Origin: Metellina segmentata
Lineage: Eukaryota > Arthropoda > Arachnida > Araneae > Tetragnathidae
Direction of reading: 5' to 3'
DNA length: 64,000 nucleotides
Assembly (NCBI GenBank): GCA_947359465.1
Contig: OX375877.1
Coordinates: forward strand, 50,490,744 to 50,554,743
Below, piece by piece: positions 9,950-22,789 of the stretch (positions within the stretch are counted from its first letter, which is position 1; every line of letters starts with the position of its first letter). The position numbers and the translations under genes are program-made. The notes under the pieces were generated by a model that saw only the letters and a list, made by a program, of their open reading frames with translations, ran no database searches and was not told where the DNA came from.

Positions 9950-12900
9950 TTTTTATCTCATGGTACACGCAAATTAATTACGAAAATTCTGTGGCACACA
10001 CACGAAATATTTTAGCGCAGATTTAGCAGACTTAACATAGAGATATAATTTTGATTGATTTACAAAACAATAACAGCAAATTTGTAACTCTTTTAAGCCC
10101 TTCTTAAGCTGTCATTTTAAAATATATTATTCAAACTTCTTTTGATACTTCGTAACAAAAACGTATTGCTCGAAATATATAATATTTCGAGGCCTGGAAG
10201 TATTATTGATATATATATTTCTTGAAAAATTAATTGCGAACACTTATGAAAAGTTCGAAACTAAGTATTTGAAATAAAATAAGTCTTAAAAAATTTAAAC
10301 AGTTTTAAAATCCGTAAGGCCTTTTTGTGCCTATCCGTGTCTAATAGGTGTGTTTCTGTATAGTTTAAGTTTATACCTCTCTAATGTAGCAATATCTTCA
10401 ACAGGATATGATAATTTAAATTGAACTCAATATTAACGCTCTGAGAAACCCAAGATATCAAAATAGTGTTGTGCTACATTTGTCCTTCCCACATAGGACT
10501 GAATTTTCTAATCTATTGGTTGAAGAAATCGTAGAAAATATTTTATTGGTCAAAACAAGTTAAGAGTGATGCAGGAAAGATAACAGATGAGTTAAAGGAT
10601 ATAACCACCTGTGAAACCCTGATTCGGTAACTACCTACAGAAAAGATTAAAGAAAAGGCTTTGGGATGAAATTTTTGCTATAAAAGTACTTTTGAACACT
10701 CCAACAATTGAAATAAAAATATTTTACTCCATGCCCGATGAGTAAGTAATTTTCATGAAACTTGTGAAAATGTTATAAACACAACTAATGATTTAAATAA
10801 ATTTATTAATATTTTAATTTATTTAACCCTCTTATGAGATTTCCGAGTAGCGTAGTATTGTGTGCTTATGAACCCTTCAGATGTTTAAATACGATGTATT
10901 GGTCTTACTCTGGCTTAGTTAAAAAGTGACATAGCAAATCTTTGATATGCTGCAGGTCGTGATCTATTAGAATCATGCACACAAGTAAAACTACATTAGT
11001 TCATAAACAGTTAATGAACCGCAATCTGAAAAATAATAAACTCCTTAAAATCAAATTCATTTACACAAAATGTCTTATTTTCTAAGTACAGAACATTATT
11101 TGGAACAAAAATATAAAATTATTTCATACATACACATGCCAAATGACTGATGGTTCAGAAAGCAAGATAGAACTAAACCATGTAGAAAATAACACATTCC
11201 GACCTCCTCCCTTTCATGAAATACTATCTCAACCCGCAAATCTTCAAATAAGTTAACGTTTCACTGCTGTTACAACATTCACGTTATCATACGAAGAAAG
11301 ATTAGCCCGATGAATAAGTAATTTTAGAGTTTGTTGCTCAAGTAGCAACATACAATGAAGAAGTTTGTCAACACACATTACGTTATTCTTTTCAGAAAGT
11401 AACCCAAATCTTGATATCATTGCGATTTTAATTTATCTTATCTAAAAACAACCCAAGAAGAAAATACCAAACGAAGAACTCTTCAGTCGACTTCAACCAC
11501 GTAAATGTTGTTTCACCACTCGTACAGTCAATGCGCTGGGAAAACAACTAGGCGGGAAAAGTTCACAACCCCAAAGTAGACTAAAACGAACCCTCCATTG
11601 TCTGAAGTAAATATATTTGCACGTTTAAATGTTTCACCAGAACAAAAGTAAATGGAAGGTATTGAAATTTTCTCACTTACTCAAAGATGGTTGCATTAAA
11701 ACTTAGTAATTTCAAAACGTAATTTTTTTTTAGATTCTACATCAACGTTTAAAAAACATTCCAAAAGAAAACAGATGAAAATTGACCAAATCACTAAGAA
11801 AAAATCCACAACCTACTCACTTAAACATAGTATCAATAAAACTTCTAAGTGATTGCAAAAAACGAAATTTATATTGATTCAACATGCGATATTTTAAAAA
11901 GAAGAAAGCCAAATGAAATTCCAGATGAAAGCAGATGGAAATTGACCAAATCATTGAGAAAATAATACGAATCGCATTTTCTATTAAATGAAATATTGTT
12001 TACAGCTTGATACCTGTTTCTTCGGAGATATAATAAAATTGCAGAAATATAGCTGAATCTTGTTTCAAAAGTAGGTACTATACTGAAGTTTGATAGGTTT
12101 AATTAACTTTCGTGTAACAAAAAATAGCTGAATAGTGGCATATCAAATCGACGTTCGATATTCTAAATATGAAATCACACACGTATACAGATGATAAATC
12201 TGCCTTAGGGAATAAACCTGCTTTATATTATTTGACTTACTATGCGAATGTTATCTTACTAACTACTTATTAATGCCTTAGTTACAGAACAAATCATTGA
12301 AAACTTTGTAAACGGCCAAATTACTGAAATGACGCTTTAATTGGAGTCGTTTGGTGAATTTACAGGCAGCTTGTTTTTCGAGGTACAATGTTCAGAGGTT
12401 TACTTCAAATCCAGTAAAAAATTAGAAATCCACTGAAAATACCGGTTATTACAGAGTTAATAAATTGAACCATGTGAACGTTGTTTCACTACTTCACACC
12501 TGAGATTGTTGGAGAAACAATAAAATTGAAAAGCTGTGGCGATGTTTAAATAGTTAAATTAATAGCCAAACGGAAACTGGTTACTGAATTCAGAAATCAT
12601 TGTTTCAAATTTGAACAAAATTTTGCCTACTTGTAAAAACTGAGATAAAAAAAATTAAATTCTAGCTCACAAATCGAAAGTTAAAATCATCCATAAATTA
12701 TTCATTCTGTACTCTAATCTTTTTGTAAAATCACAATTTAGGTATCAAGCTATATTTAGCCTTTAGACTACAGTAGATATAGCAGTTGTACTATGATCGC
12801 GACAAGAAATAATTTAGGCAACATCGAGTATATCAGTTGTACCTTCAAAGTTATAAGAATCACACCAAGAGAGAATTTATACAACGGCGAGTCAAAAGAT

Positions 12901-14590
12901 TAATGCCATCCTTATCGAATTTGTAAAAAATAATCTCGCGCTAAGATAGAGTCGATTATTAATATCACTTTTAACAGTTTTCCTTAACTATTTCTGGAAA
13001 TAACAGAAAAAGTCCACATTTCCTATTTTTTAATTTAATTATTCAGTATACATGCAATATTGTTCTATGGTTCATAAATGCTTGGAAACAGGCAGTTAAA
13101 AATTTCAAGAGAAACAAAGTCCACACCTTCATTCACACTTACAACATTTTTACGATTAACTATTTCTTAAATAATTTTATAACTGTCAATATAATGTTAA
13201 GTTGTAAACTCTAGTAAAAGAAAACCTGAGATAGATATTTTGTAACGGAAATATTTATGAAAATCGAAATCTAAATTCAGTAAGGATTGAAGTTTTTAAT
13301 GGTTCACACGAATAAAATGTAGTAAGTAAACAAAGCTGAATTCATACTACACTTGTAACATGAGAACTGAAAATAAATTAATTTACCAATATTTGGTTTC
13401 AGAACTGAACGTTCTCTCTCTCATCGAATTTATAAACTAATATCTCTAGAAAACAGAAATAGTATCATCTCTGGCGAATGGCAAAAAAGGATACTAATAA
13501 TATAAATCAACCGATCCGGTATTATTTTCCCAATTTTTATGCTTTGTTTAAATATGCTTTATTATAGCTAAAAGAGTACATAATATTACTTGATATACAT
13601 GGGATAGTTCGCAGTTTTAATGAAATTCTTCAGATTACGGAAGGAAATGGTAATTATGGAAGACAGAAGATCAGCACAGAAAAGAGCGTGTGAGACAACA
13701 CTGAAATAGGCTATCAACTCGCACGTGATCCTGATGTAATTCAAATGAACACTCAAAACTAATTGTGTAGTAACGTGATCAAAGTGTGAACTTTTTGTCA
13801 TTCCATAAAAAGCAACAATCAACATAAACACATGAAATGCTGCTTTATGCATCTGACAGATTTTATTTCATTGGTAGTTACTAGATGACGCTTCAATCTT
13901 TATACTGATAATAAATAATTGTAAATATGAAGTTTGAGTAGATTATGCTACATCGACAGATATACGAAACTTTTTAATAATGAAATAGAAATGGATAGTA
14001 AAGTTGTTAATGTTGAATAGAAAGAGGAGAAACCAGCGCAGATGTTATGAGTAAATTCACACGTTTATATTAATTTTATTTGGAAAAAAAAATATGAAAA
14101 GGATTTAGAATGTAATAGAAAAAACTTGAATTACGTATTATAACTTAATGACGTGGGGCAAAAAAATTTTTTAAAGCATATGGGCAGTTCTTTTAAGCAT
14201 ATGTATAAATGTAAAGTTATACAGTTTCTAGTAAAGTTGTTTGTAGAAAGAATTTAGAAGAGGGGGGTCAGTTTAGAACAGAAACTGGACTTTTATTCCA
14301 TAGCCTGAAAATATTGATCCCTCTAAAGGTTTTCAGAAAGTATTACATAGTATGAAATGTAAAACGCAGTGTAATTTTAACTGTAAAATTTTTAATAATA
14401 TGTGTAAAAAAATCTTTCACAGCTCAAAAATATACACAGAGAGGTAATACTATCCCTTATTAAACTCTACAAAGTTCACAGAAACATAGACAAATTTTCG
14501 GTTTCGATAATTATAAAAAAAATCACCGCAACTTATTTTGGAAAAAAAAACGTAGTATTTTATTTTCAAAAAACCCTTCAAAAATCCGAA
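9950..14590. other. Long AT-rich stretch with weak degenerate repeats
   Basis: I see no gene and no transposon terminus. Weak repetition exists: AGATGAAAATTGACCAAATCA near 11776 recurs near 11936 (about 165 bp apart), and an ACGTAAATGTTGTTTCACC phrase near 11500 recurs near 12475. The partner of the 9680 duplication lies at about 10896-10975. An 88-codon minus frame near 13586-13852 is unrecognised and probably chance. Confidence 0.5.
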
Positions 14591-14599
14591 GAAAATACA

Positions 14600-14705
14600 T
14601 CCTTCCATTTAAACCCTTCAATTGGTTTCGACACAATATTTCTCATCAATCTGCTAACGACGAGATATCTTATCACCAAGATAGTGACAATTTCTTTTAG
14701 GATGA
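14600..14705. repeat. Fragment of the palindromic GACGAGATATCTCGTC family
   Basis: CTTCAATTGGTTTCGACA is followed by GACGAGATATCTTATC, which matches the arms and spacer of the elements at 19783 and 34456. Only part of the element is present, and the mariner element begins 45 bp downstream. Confidence 0.6.
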
Positions 14706-14749
14706 TGATATCAGGATATAATAATTTTTTTTAATGATTGGATATACTA

Positions 14750-15921
14750 CAGTGATCAAAAAGTATACAGAATGCTGTCATAAAATAAAGGTTTCAACTT
14801 ATAGGTCAAAATTTATTACATCTCCTTTAAAGTTATCTCCTCCGACTTCAATGCATTTTTGCCATCTTTTTTTTCCAATCCTCAAAATATGTATTCAAGT
14901 CATTTTTGTGAAACCCCTTCAGGGTTCGTATCGAATTTTCTTTTATTGAATCAATGGACTCAAAATGGTGACCAAGAAGAGGGAGTTTCACCTGTGTAAA
15001 TAATAAAAAGTCACACGGTGCCATATCGGGTGAAAACGGAGCTTGTGGAGCCTTTGACGAATTGCTTCACGCTAACGGAACAAAACACTCCAACAATAAT
15101 CTTTATTGACCTACTGGCCAGTTGGTAGAAATTCAAAATACGTAAAAACGCCACGACAATCAAAGAAATCAATCAATATTAGCTTGATTTTTGAGCGACT
15201 TTGACGTGATCTTTTCGTTCTTGCTTCACATTTCAAGCGCCATTCACTTGATTGTTGAGCTGTTTCTGTATCAAAAGAAAGATACAAGTTTCATCTTCGA
15301 TAATAAGCGTTTTAAAAAGCATCGCCTTGAGAAAGCATCTCTCGTAGCACTACAACACGTTGTTTTTTGGAACATTTTGAGAAGCGATGCGTCGCGAGCT
15401 TAAATGATCTTTCAAAATTTCTTGACAGGAACCAAATATTATAGGAAATTATTTAATAATGTCTCTTATTTTTAAACGACGATGACTAAGCACTAATTCT
15501 CTGATCTGATTGACATGTTGATGATTGATGATTGAAGTAAATGGTCTACCACGGATCATCTACGACGGATTCTCTACCTTCTTTAAACTGTTTATACAAA
15601 AAAAAGAGGTTGTTTTTGATAAACAGTCATCTTTAAAGGCTTTGTGAAACATTTCAAATGTGTTGGTAGCACAAATTCCATAGCGGAAACAAAATTTAAT
15701 GCATGTTCCTTGCTCAATTACATTCCACGTATTGAAAAATCAACAAAGTGAAAATTCTTCTCTTATTATAAACAAATTTATTTTCAAACGATGAAATTAA
15801 ACAAATGCCCGATTGTTGCCACATGTTTATATAAGTCGTAAAAATATTTAATTAAAGTTTGCAGACGATATCTACTATACATGTATTTTAAAGGAAGCAT
15901 TTCGAATACCTTTGATCACAG
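14750..15921 (-). mobile_element. Full-length but dead mariner-family transposon
   Basis: The terminal inverted repeats are left CAGTGATCAAAAAGTATACA and right (reverse complement) CTGTGATCAAAGGTATTCGA, both followed by AATGCT. A TA dinucleotide sits immediately outside each end (14748-14749 and 15922-15923), the expected mariner target duplication. Total length is 1172 bp, close to an intact mariner. The minus strand encodes transposase remnants in the right order from near 15740 to 14790. There is no active product. Confidence 0.93.
14790..15745 (-). pseudogene. Mariner transposase pseudogene
   Basis: Reading leftward on the minus strand, conserved mariner blocks appear in several frames. 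An N-terminal helix-turn-helix region includes IKFCFRYGICATNTFEMF. A later block contains RGRPFTSI and REL. The third catalytic-aspartate block reads FSPDMAPCDFLLF, and the C-terminal block includes FEDWKKRWQKCIEVGGDNF. Stops and frameshifts separate the blocks, and I could not find the second catalytic aspartate. Intact family members are about 340-350 residues. The DD34D class is implied by the SPD-APCDF block. Confidence 0.9.
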
Positions 15922-15962
15922 TAGAATCATGAAGTGATTAGAAAGTCTTGTACATATTACGT

Positions 15963-16280
15963 AGAGGACGGCCGTATACCAGTTGAAGGAACAACGGATT
16001 AGCAACCGGAAGGTTGAAAGTTCGAAACTCTATCCAGCCAAAGACCGGCCACGGGGGCTGGTACATGTAAATATGTCATAACTTCAAATGTCCTCACGGT
16101 GATATGGTGTAAAAGTTTGGAGAGTGGGGTGCCAGTTTAGGTGTTGGCTCGTTATCTGACCGTGGTTGAAAATTACGTGGTTTGGTCCTCGGATTTTTCC
16201 TATGGGGGATTGGTCGTAGACCGTCGTCTATAGCCCGTTGTGTTGCTCTAGTATGACGTTAATTAAAATTACCAAAAAAT
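15963..16280 (+). repeat. tRNA-derived SINE, head type B
   Basis: The head carries a B-box-like AGTTCGAAACTC and ends TCCAGCCAAAGACCG. The body is the window's SINE body (GGCTGGTACATG, TCCTCACG, AGTTTGGAGAGTGGGGTGCC, TCTGACCGTGGTT, GGTCCTCGGATTTTTCC) and the 3' end is AGCCCGTTGTGTTGCTCTAG followed by TATGACGTTAATTAAAATTACC. It lies 40 bp beyond the mariner terminus. Confidence 0.88.
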
Positions 16281-16317
16281 TACAAGTTTTTATGCTAGTA
16301 AAATATCTATCTTTTAA

Positions 16318-16402
16318 CGGATCTTTCCCATTGAGATTGATCCTGGATCGTCACCAATAGCCCTTTAAGTTGCTCCAGTGTGACTTTAATTAACTAGGTA
16401 CC
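16318..16402 (+). repeat. SINE 3'-end fragment
   Basis: This is a 5'-truncated copy holding only the SINE tail: GGATCTTTCCCATTGAG, GATCCTGGATCGTC, CAATAGCCC and TTGCTCCAGTGTGACTTTAA. Such truncation is usual for reverse transcription that stops early. Confidence 0.8.
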
Positions 16403-16439
16403 AACTACACACACCTTAGTTAAAATACATCATACCTAA

Positions 16440-17250
16440 TTCATAAAAAATAATAAGGATCTAAATCATGTTGAATCTTTTATGTATTACACACTTAAAT
16501 CTTTGATACATTTTATATACACATCGCACTTTTCCTTTTGAATTAAGTATAAGGCTACATTTTGCTTACATTTGAATTGAAAAATTTCGCTAAACCGAAA
16601 GTTAAAATTCATAGAACGAAACTGAAAAAAAAAAAACACAGTCAGAAATTTTTCGCCATTCCAACACGAAATAACTTATGTGTCAAAACATAATTTCCCT
16701 TTTACATCAAGGATTCCAATTCTGAAACATCACACACGGAACTGCTACTCTCAATAAAAGCACGTTATTCACTATTTTATCTTCACCCTTAAATAACGCT
16801 CCATTATCAGCAACCGAAAATCTCCACTTCTGCTTTTATGAACGGCGGCAAAAAGCATTCCTAATCGTGAATATTTATCATGAAAATCAAAGCCTTAACG
16901 ACCCCGCAAACGCCATCTCTCAGCTTTAAACATGGGATATTTTATTCCTAAAGTCGTTTTTGATTACCAAAATCTCCGAAAGCTCTTTTCCATGCGACGT
17001 GTCTTGCCTAGTCAGTATTGCCATCACGCGTTTTCCTCTGATATCTGGTTTTATACCTACCCATCCCTCCTTATTTTGTTATCTGACCTTATAGGAACAC
17101 TACAAATGGACTGATTTATTACTACGATAAGGGGTGATAGGACGGACAGGTTCTACGTTTTGAATTTACTTACATTACTGATTTCAGTTTAAACTTTATC
17201 GCTTCAGTATAGTATCAGGATCCGTGAACAGGATATACGTGTTTACTTTC
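16440..17250. other. Spacer; GC-richer part at 16780-17110
   Basis: No repeat unit or transposon end is visible. A 60-codon plus frame (16932-17114) is unrecognised. The segment at 16780-17110 has more balanced composition than its neighbours. Confidence 0.35.
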
Positions 17251-17254
17251 CGAC

Positions 17255-17985
17255 ATGGGATTTAACTAATGCAAATAGATTCCGCTGTATCTGAGGTATT
17301 GAACTGCCACAGATTGCTATAAACTGTAGACGTGATGATTATATCTTCCCGATTTCTCTGAAGTGTTATATAAAACAGCTCTGGAAACAGGGATGATATT
17401 CATCTAACATCTATCACCTTCAATTAGTATAAATAAACAGAATCGTAGCTATGCAAGTAATGCAAATAGATTTCAATACAATATTATGTATATATGTGGT
17501 ATTGAACTGCCAGAGATTTCTATAAACTGTATCGTGAAAAGCAATTCTTCCTTACATCTGAAGAGCGTTATAAAACTGATATAAAACGGGAATGATACCC
17601 ATCTAACACATCTGTCACATTCAAGTAGTATAAATAAACATAAGCATGTATAAGGGGACGGTTAATTCAAATAGATTTCGCCCTATTTGAGGTATTGACA
17701 TGTCACATATTGCTGAAGTGTTATAAAACTACTTTAGAACAGGGGTGATATTCACATAACATCCATCACTATCAATTAGTATAAATAAACAGAAGCATTT
17801 ATAAGGCAACAATTAATGCAAATAGATTCCAATATATCTGAGGTATTAAACGGTAACAGATTTTTATAAACTGCATAGTAAAAAGTAGTTCTCAACAACA
17901 CCTGAAGGGTGTTATAAAACTGATCTCAAGCAGGAATGATATCCATCAAACATATCTGTCGCTTTCAAATTACTATGATACTAAT
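17255..17985. repeat. Tandem repeat, ~190-207-bp unit, 4 copies
   Basis: GCAAATAGATT-like words start at 17271, 17462, 17668 and 17818. Each is followed by GAGGTATTGAAC-like sequence, a CACAGATT-TATAAACTG block, GTGTTATAAAAC, GGGATGATATTCATCTAACA and AATTAGTATAAATAAACA. The third unit is about 150 bp because it has lost an internal block. Confidence 0.9.
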
Positions 17986-18289
17986 AGCAAATCGTTTTAA
18001 TAAACCAAATAAAAATTTAGCTTAATAATTAATGGATCGATTGGAAATAAGGTCATCTATCATTGCTTATTAGTAATATAAAACTTTTCCATCCATTAGA
18101 TTTATTGGTATTTTATAATCAATTTGATGCTTCTGTTTTATATTTACTCTAAAACGGTTAATATATCCCAAAGTAGATACGGCTAGCTACTTTCTTAATA
18201 CATAAAGGCCCCATGCTACAAGTTCTTCATAATACCTTTTATTATCATACTTTTCTTAGAACAGTAACTTGTGATAATTTAAAACTGTC

Positions 18290-19400
18290 ATAATTGAAAT
18301 CTGAGATGTTGTTATAAGTCAATGAGTGATTGATTCATAACCGTTACCTACATTATTATCTGCATGACTTATAACATTTCTTATCTTCTTGACCTATATA
18401 ATTTTTCTTAGGATTATTTAAAACAATAGATTTGGTTGTTTATCTATTTTGAACGTTGTTTAATCAATTTTACACAGCTGAGAAATCTCATGTCCCTCAA
18501 ATATTTTCTAATTCACATAAATCGGAAATATACGTAATCAACTATTACTTTGAAACTAACCACATATAACCCAGTTCATTATTCGGGAAATATGACTGTC
18601 ATTAAATACTTGTAACAACAGCCAAAATATGACTCACTCCTGAATATCATTCAGAAAAATTAATTATTTAAGCGTATTTCCTTCATCAACAAATAACGCA
18701 TCGTGAAAGTAACGTAATCAATGAACATTTTGATATTTTGATGTTAACCTATTTTATTTTCTAGATTCTATAACTATCACCAACTAATCTTAACAACAGC
18801 AAGACTTATCACATTTCTCAGTACACATTCAGAAAAAAATTAGGTATACCCGTTTACTTCATCAACAAACGTGAAAACGTGACGAAGTCATCGTGAAAAA
18901 TGTGAAATCAACGAACATCTAGGAGTTAACCACATCTAGACTGTTTACTTTTATGGTTTCTATAATTGTCAAAAATTACGGCCTATACCACTGTAATCAA
19001 TCTATGATAATGACTGTCACAGACCGCTGATTACAACTGAACAATTCTTTAGCTAATAAAAGTAACATTATAAATAAATACTTTAAAGTTAACCACATTT
19101 AACAAAGTTTATTACATAGATTCTATACCTGTCACCCACCTACTGTCTAGAACTAAATAATTTTTCACCTTAATGAAATAAAATAGTAAATGATTGCATT
19201 GAAATTAACCACATTTAAATTAGTCGACTTTCTGTATACTATAATTGTCACCAACTACTGTCTACAACTTAACTGGAAACTCAGCCTTTGAAATTAACCA
19301 CATCTGACCTGGTTCTTTCACTGCAACTGTCCGCAACTGTTAACAACAGCAGAAATCTCAAATCACCCTGAGCACCATTCAGAAAAATGAACTATGTAAG
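18290..19400. repeat. Degenerate tandem array (~130-190-bp units)
   Basis: TTAACCACAT followed by TATAATTGTCACCAACTACTG-like and CATTCAGAAAAAT-like phrases recurs near 18560, 18745, 18930, 19090, 19205 and 19297. Copies are strongly diverged and of uneven length, so this is an old array. Confidence 0.65.
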
Positions 19401-19639
19401 CGCGTTTTAAAAATAATCTTTTCCCTCCCTCTCAGAGCAAAACCCTTAAAGATATTTTATCAGGATCTCAGAGATTTGACACAGTTCCCACCATACTCCA
19501 GGACACTTATGATTCTGGGGACAAAAGACCAAGTAGAAAAAAAATTGATCACCCAGCGCTGGAGATGGATCGTTCTGGGCTCGGTTTATATTAAAAAGTG
19601 GGATGGTAGTATTTTCGATGGGTGAATCTTAGATCTGGA

Positions 19640-19780
19640 AATCGGAGAAAGCACTTAGAAGTTGATGAACTTCTGGAGCCAAAGCTCACATTGCGATGTC
19701 AACTCGAAGTGGAAGTGGGGACGGTCAACAAATTGTGATGGTAAGTCCATAGTTCAAAGTTCTCTGTAATTTGCAGCTTG
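19640..19780. repeat. Diverged duplication, copy 1 (partner 21560-21700)
   Basis: CACTTAGAAGTTG, a CTCACATT-CGA-GTCAACTC block and GTTCTCTGTAATTTGCA occur in order. The same order recurs at 21560-21700 (ACTTAGAAGTTG, TCTCACATTACGAAGTCAAC, GTTCTGTAGAATTTGCA). The offset is about 1.9 kb. Confidence 0.75.
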
Positions 19781-19782
19781 TT

Positions 19783-20010
19783 TTTAACCCTCAAAGTAGT
19801 TTCGACGAGGTACATCGTCCATTGAAGACCTGACCAATGTTAATAATGACGAAGCACCGCGTCATCAAGATAATGTCAATTTTTTACGATAGCCAAATTA
19901 AAATATGATGAGTTCTTTCTAGTGACGAAAGATCTCGTCCTTCAAGATCTGGTTATTTTTGCTAACGACGAGTTAACTCGTCGAGACAACCACCAAGAGG
20001 TTTAAATTAG
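19783..20010. mobile_element. Small palindromic element, GACGAGATATCTCGTC family
   Basis: The left arm reads TTTAACCCTCAAAGTAGTTT and then CGACGAGGTACATCGTC. The right arm, reverse-complemented, reads TTTAAACCTCTTGGTGGTTG and then TCTCGACGAGTTAACTCGTC. The interior has further GACGA/TCGTC half-palindromes (AAGATCTCGTCC, GACGAAGCACCGCGTC). It is 228 bp with no coding capacity. The same words form the array at 57600-59155 and the element at 34456. Confidence 0.7.
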
Positions 20011-20154
20011 AAGGAGCACTTACAATAGTTTTCCAAAGAATCTGAAGAAATCCGAATAATATGAAGGTTTTGACGGAATCTTTGGGGGACAATGCTGGAG
20101 GAATGAGAGTGGGTAGTAAGAACATGCCAGTTTTGTCGCCTAAAGGTGTTTTAA

Positions 20155-20932
20155 GGGGGCTTACGACCTTTAAACCTTCCAAAAATTCGATTTTTCAAAA
20201 ATATGTATATATTAAAGTACATACATTTCTGATCATTTTGGCACCAACCGCATGACAAAATTCAAATAAATACCAGAGATATGAAAGAAAATCGAAAGGT
20301 ACACTGAGCAAAACATGGGCTTCTGTAACCAAAATTTTATCTTTACGGCTGTTTTTCTCAGCTTTGTTTTTTTAGAAAAATCTCAGATTGAGCGCATGAT
20401 AACTGAAGTACTATTTGAGCAACTTGTTCAAAAATTGGTATACATATTCGTTAAACCTACATGCTTGTTTTAAAACCACAATATTGAAAAAATATTTATT
20501 ATTTCGGAATTTTGGGGAAGGCATTGTTGTTGACGTATCAGAATATTTACTGCTTCCATGAAACATAATTGATAAAAAATATTAATTTTTATTTATTTTT
20601 TTCTTTTTTGCTTTTATTTTAATCTGTTATATATATAGAATAACATACACTAAAATTTATTTGTATACATTTATTTGTTTATATGCAATCTTGCGCGCAG
20701 CACTGTTCCTCAAATCTTTACTCACAATGAAGTTATACCTTAACGAGCCCGACACAAAAACTCCTGCTAATATTTAAATCATGTTTGTACAATGTATTTT
20801 ATACCTTAAAAATGCAGGAGCATAATGGAAAAAAAAGTATTCGATTTTATGCAATACTTAAAAAATGACATAGCTTCGAAACTGACCTTATTCCTACTCC
20901 ATCAAGAGTGGTTTAAAGGTCGCAAGCCCCCC
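20155..20932. mobile_element. TTAA-flanked non-autonomous DNA transposon
   Basis: The left end is GGGGGCTTACGACCTTTAAA at 20155 and the right end, reverse-complemented, is GGGGGGCTTGCGACCTTTAA ending at 20932. TTAA abuts both ends (20151-20154 and 20933-20936), the duplication made by piggyBac and Kolobok elements. The 778-bp interior is AT-rich and non-coding. The G-run start resembles some Kolobok termini more than the CCC start of piggyBac, but superfamily cannot be settled without a relative that encodes transposase. Confidence 0.85.
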
Positions 20933-20939
20933 TTAAGCA

Positions 20940-21840
20940 AACGCTTAATCACTTGATAATTCAGACATATTCACAACAATGTTGCACTGTCACAAGAATT
21001 ATACGCTATAAAATACAAGTTATAACTGATTGATTTAAAAACAAGACTTCAGTAAAAAAAGGTAACTACAGTAAGACTACGTAACAAGCGAGTATATTTA
21101 TGCACGCTTCCGACTTCCACAGGTTCTTTTAAATCCAGTGAACTGTGGCACTAATCTGCATGTTATGTCGAGTATACTGAACTATATTATAAATTGTAGC
21201 ATGTCAATAGTTTAATCTCTCCTATAAATGATTTTTACTGATTGGTTTATATTAATTACTAATAATAGTGAGCAATTAAGTGTGTTTTGTGTAATTTATT
21301 TTGTGCTATTTCTCTTTAATTAACTGATTTATAGATCTTTTCCAAGTTGTTTTGTTCTGAAATAGCTATATCAAACTCTAAAATTACAAAGTTCTGTAAA
21401 TATTTTAGAGAAATTCAGAACTAATAATAATCAGTACTATTAAAATAAGAAATAAATATTTTAGTGAATTAATTCCAGGCACAGGCTACACTTGAAATTT
21501 ATTATTAGTTGCGATAGAGTTTTACACAAGAGGACATTGAAAGGAGAGCTCTTAGCCAAAATTTTGGAGAAATTGAGACTTAGAAGTTGTAATTCAGTAA
21601 TCAAAAATCTCACATTACGAAGTCAACTCAGTATTGTGTACAACTTGTAGCGATCAATTCATCTTAGAGTTCTGTAGAATTTGCAATAGATCCCGTCTTA
21701 TTTTACCGTGCTATGGTTGTTAAAAGTTTATTCTAATATTACCCTAAAGTTCAATAAATGAATACTATCGAAGTATAATCAATAAATCCAGTAAAACATT
21801 CTAACTAATATTCATTAAGTTAGATTGTGTAAAAAAAAAC
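20940..21840. other. AT-rich spacer with one duplicated segment
   Basis: No gene is seen. 21560-21700 is the second copy of the segment at 19640-19780. The rest is AT-rich DNA without visible organisation. Confidence 0.45.
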
Positions 21841-21844
21841 TTAC

Positions 21845-22765
21845 TAATCCAATGTTTTGTAATTTTGTATTTTTCAAAAACAATGTGTTGAAATTTCTAG
21901 AAAACTCAATTGAATAATGCAGATAAGTAACCAAACAATCTAATAAAGCATTTTAAAATTCGTATTCTTTAAGACAGGTTATTGAATGGTTAAGAACATG
22001 CAATTCTTCCAATGATTTGAAATTTTGTATTTTCAGATGACAATAAGTTCCTATTCCCGAAAATTAAACTGAATAATACCAACGTTTGTCAACCAATCTT
22101 ATAAAATATTTCAAACTTGTATTCTTTAAGACCGTGAACATTATTTACTGTCCAATGCTTTGAATAAATTGACCATATATGGCCTTTGCGCCTTAAAACC
22201 CCCAAACCAACCAACCAAAGCTTTGAAATTTTGTATTTTCGTGTAAAAGTTTAAACTGTTGGAAAACTCAATACTTTATTACTATGGAGACGAGTAAGCA
22301 ACCAATCCAAGGCAGCATCTAAACTCACATTCCTTAAGACGGAATGTGTACTTAACTACACAATGCTTTGAAATTTTACATTTTCAGATAACAATGATTT
22401 ATAAAACAGTCGCAAAAGTAATTTAATACTATTAATCCTTGTAACTAACTAAACCAATGCAGCATTCATTGAGTTAGAGAGGTTAAACTTACTTAACTAT
22501 CCAATGGATTAAACTTAACATTAAACTAACATTTTAAGGTAACATTGATTTCACATTTCCCAAAAAGTCATTTGAATTCTGTAGGCGATGGACCAACCAA
22601 TCCAATGCGTTTTCAAAATATCATTCTTTTAGTGTGAACATGCTTAATCATCAAATACTTTGAAATTTTGTATTTTCAGATAAAAATGAGTTCGGATTGC
22701 CCCAAAAATCAAATGAATGCTATCGACAATGAAACTAACAATCAGATACAGCATTTCTTTACAAC
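21845..22765. repeat. Tandem array, ~150-165-bp unit, about 6 copies
   Basis: The phrase TTTGAAATTTTGTATTTTCAG, with variants, recurs near 21858, 22019, 22225, 22371 and 22660 (weaker at about 22525). Between repeats lie CCAATC-AA-GCATTT and TATTCTTTAAGAC words. One interval is lengthened by a short insert at 22163-22213. Confidence 0.85.
22163..22213 (+). repeat. 3' tail fragment of a CCAACC-tailed retroposon
   Basis: The insert reads TTGACCATATATGGCC, then CGCCTTAAAACCCCCAAACC and AACCAACC. This matches the 3' end of the dispersed repeat at 59545-59800 (TTGGCCAGATATGGCTCATT, then CATAAAACCCAAAGCCAACC). It sits inside the tandem array, so it is a small retroposon insertion. Confidence 0.75.
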
Positions 22766-22789
22766 TGGCCCAATACAACAATTTGAACT

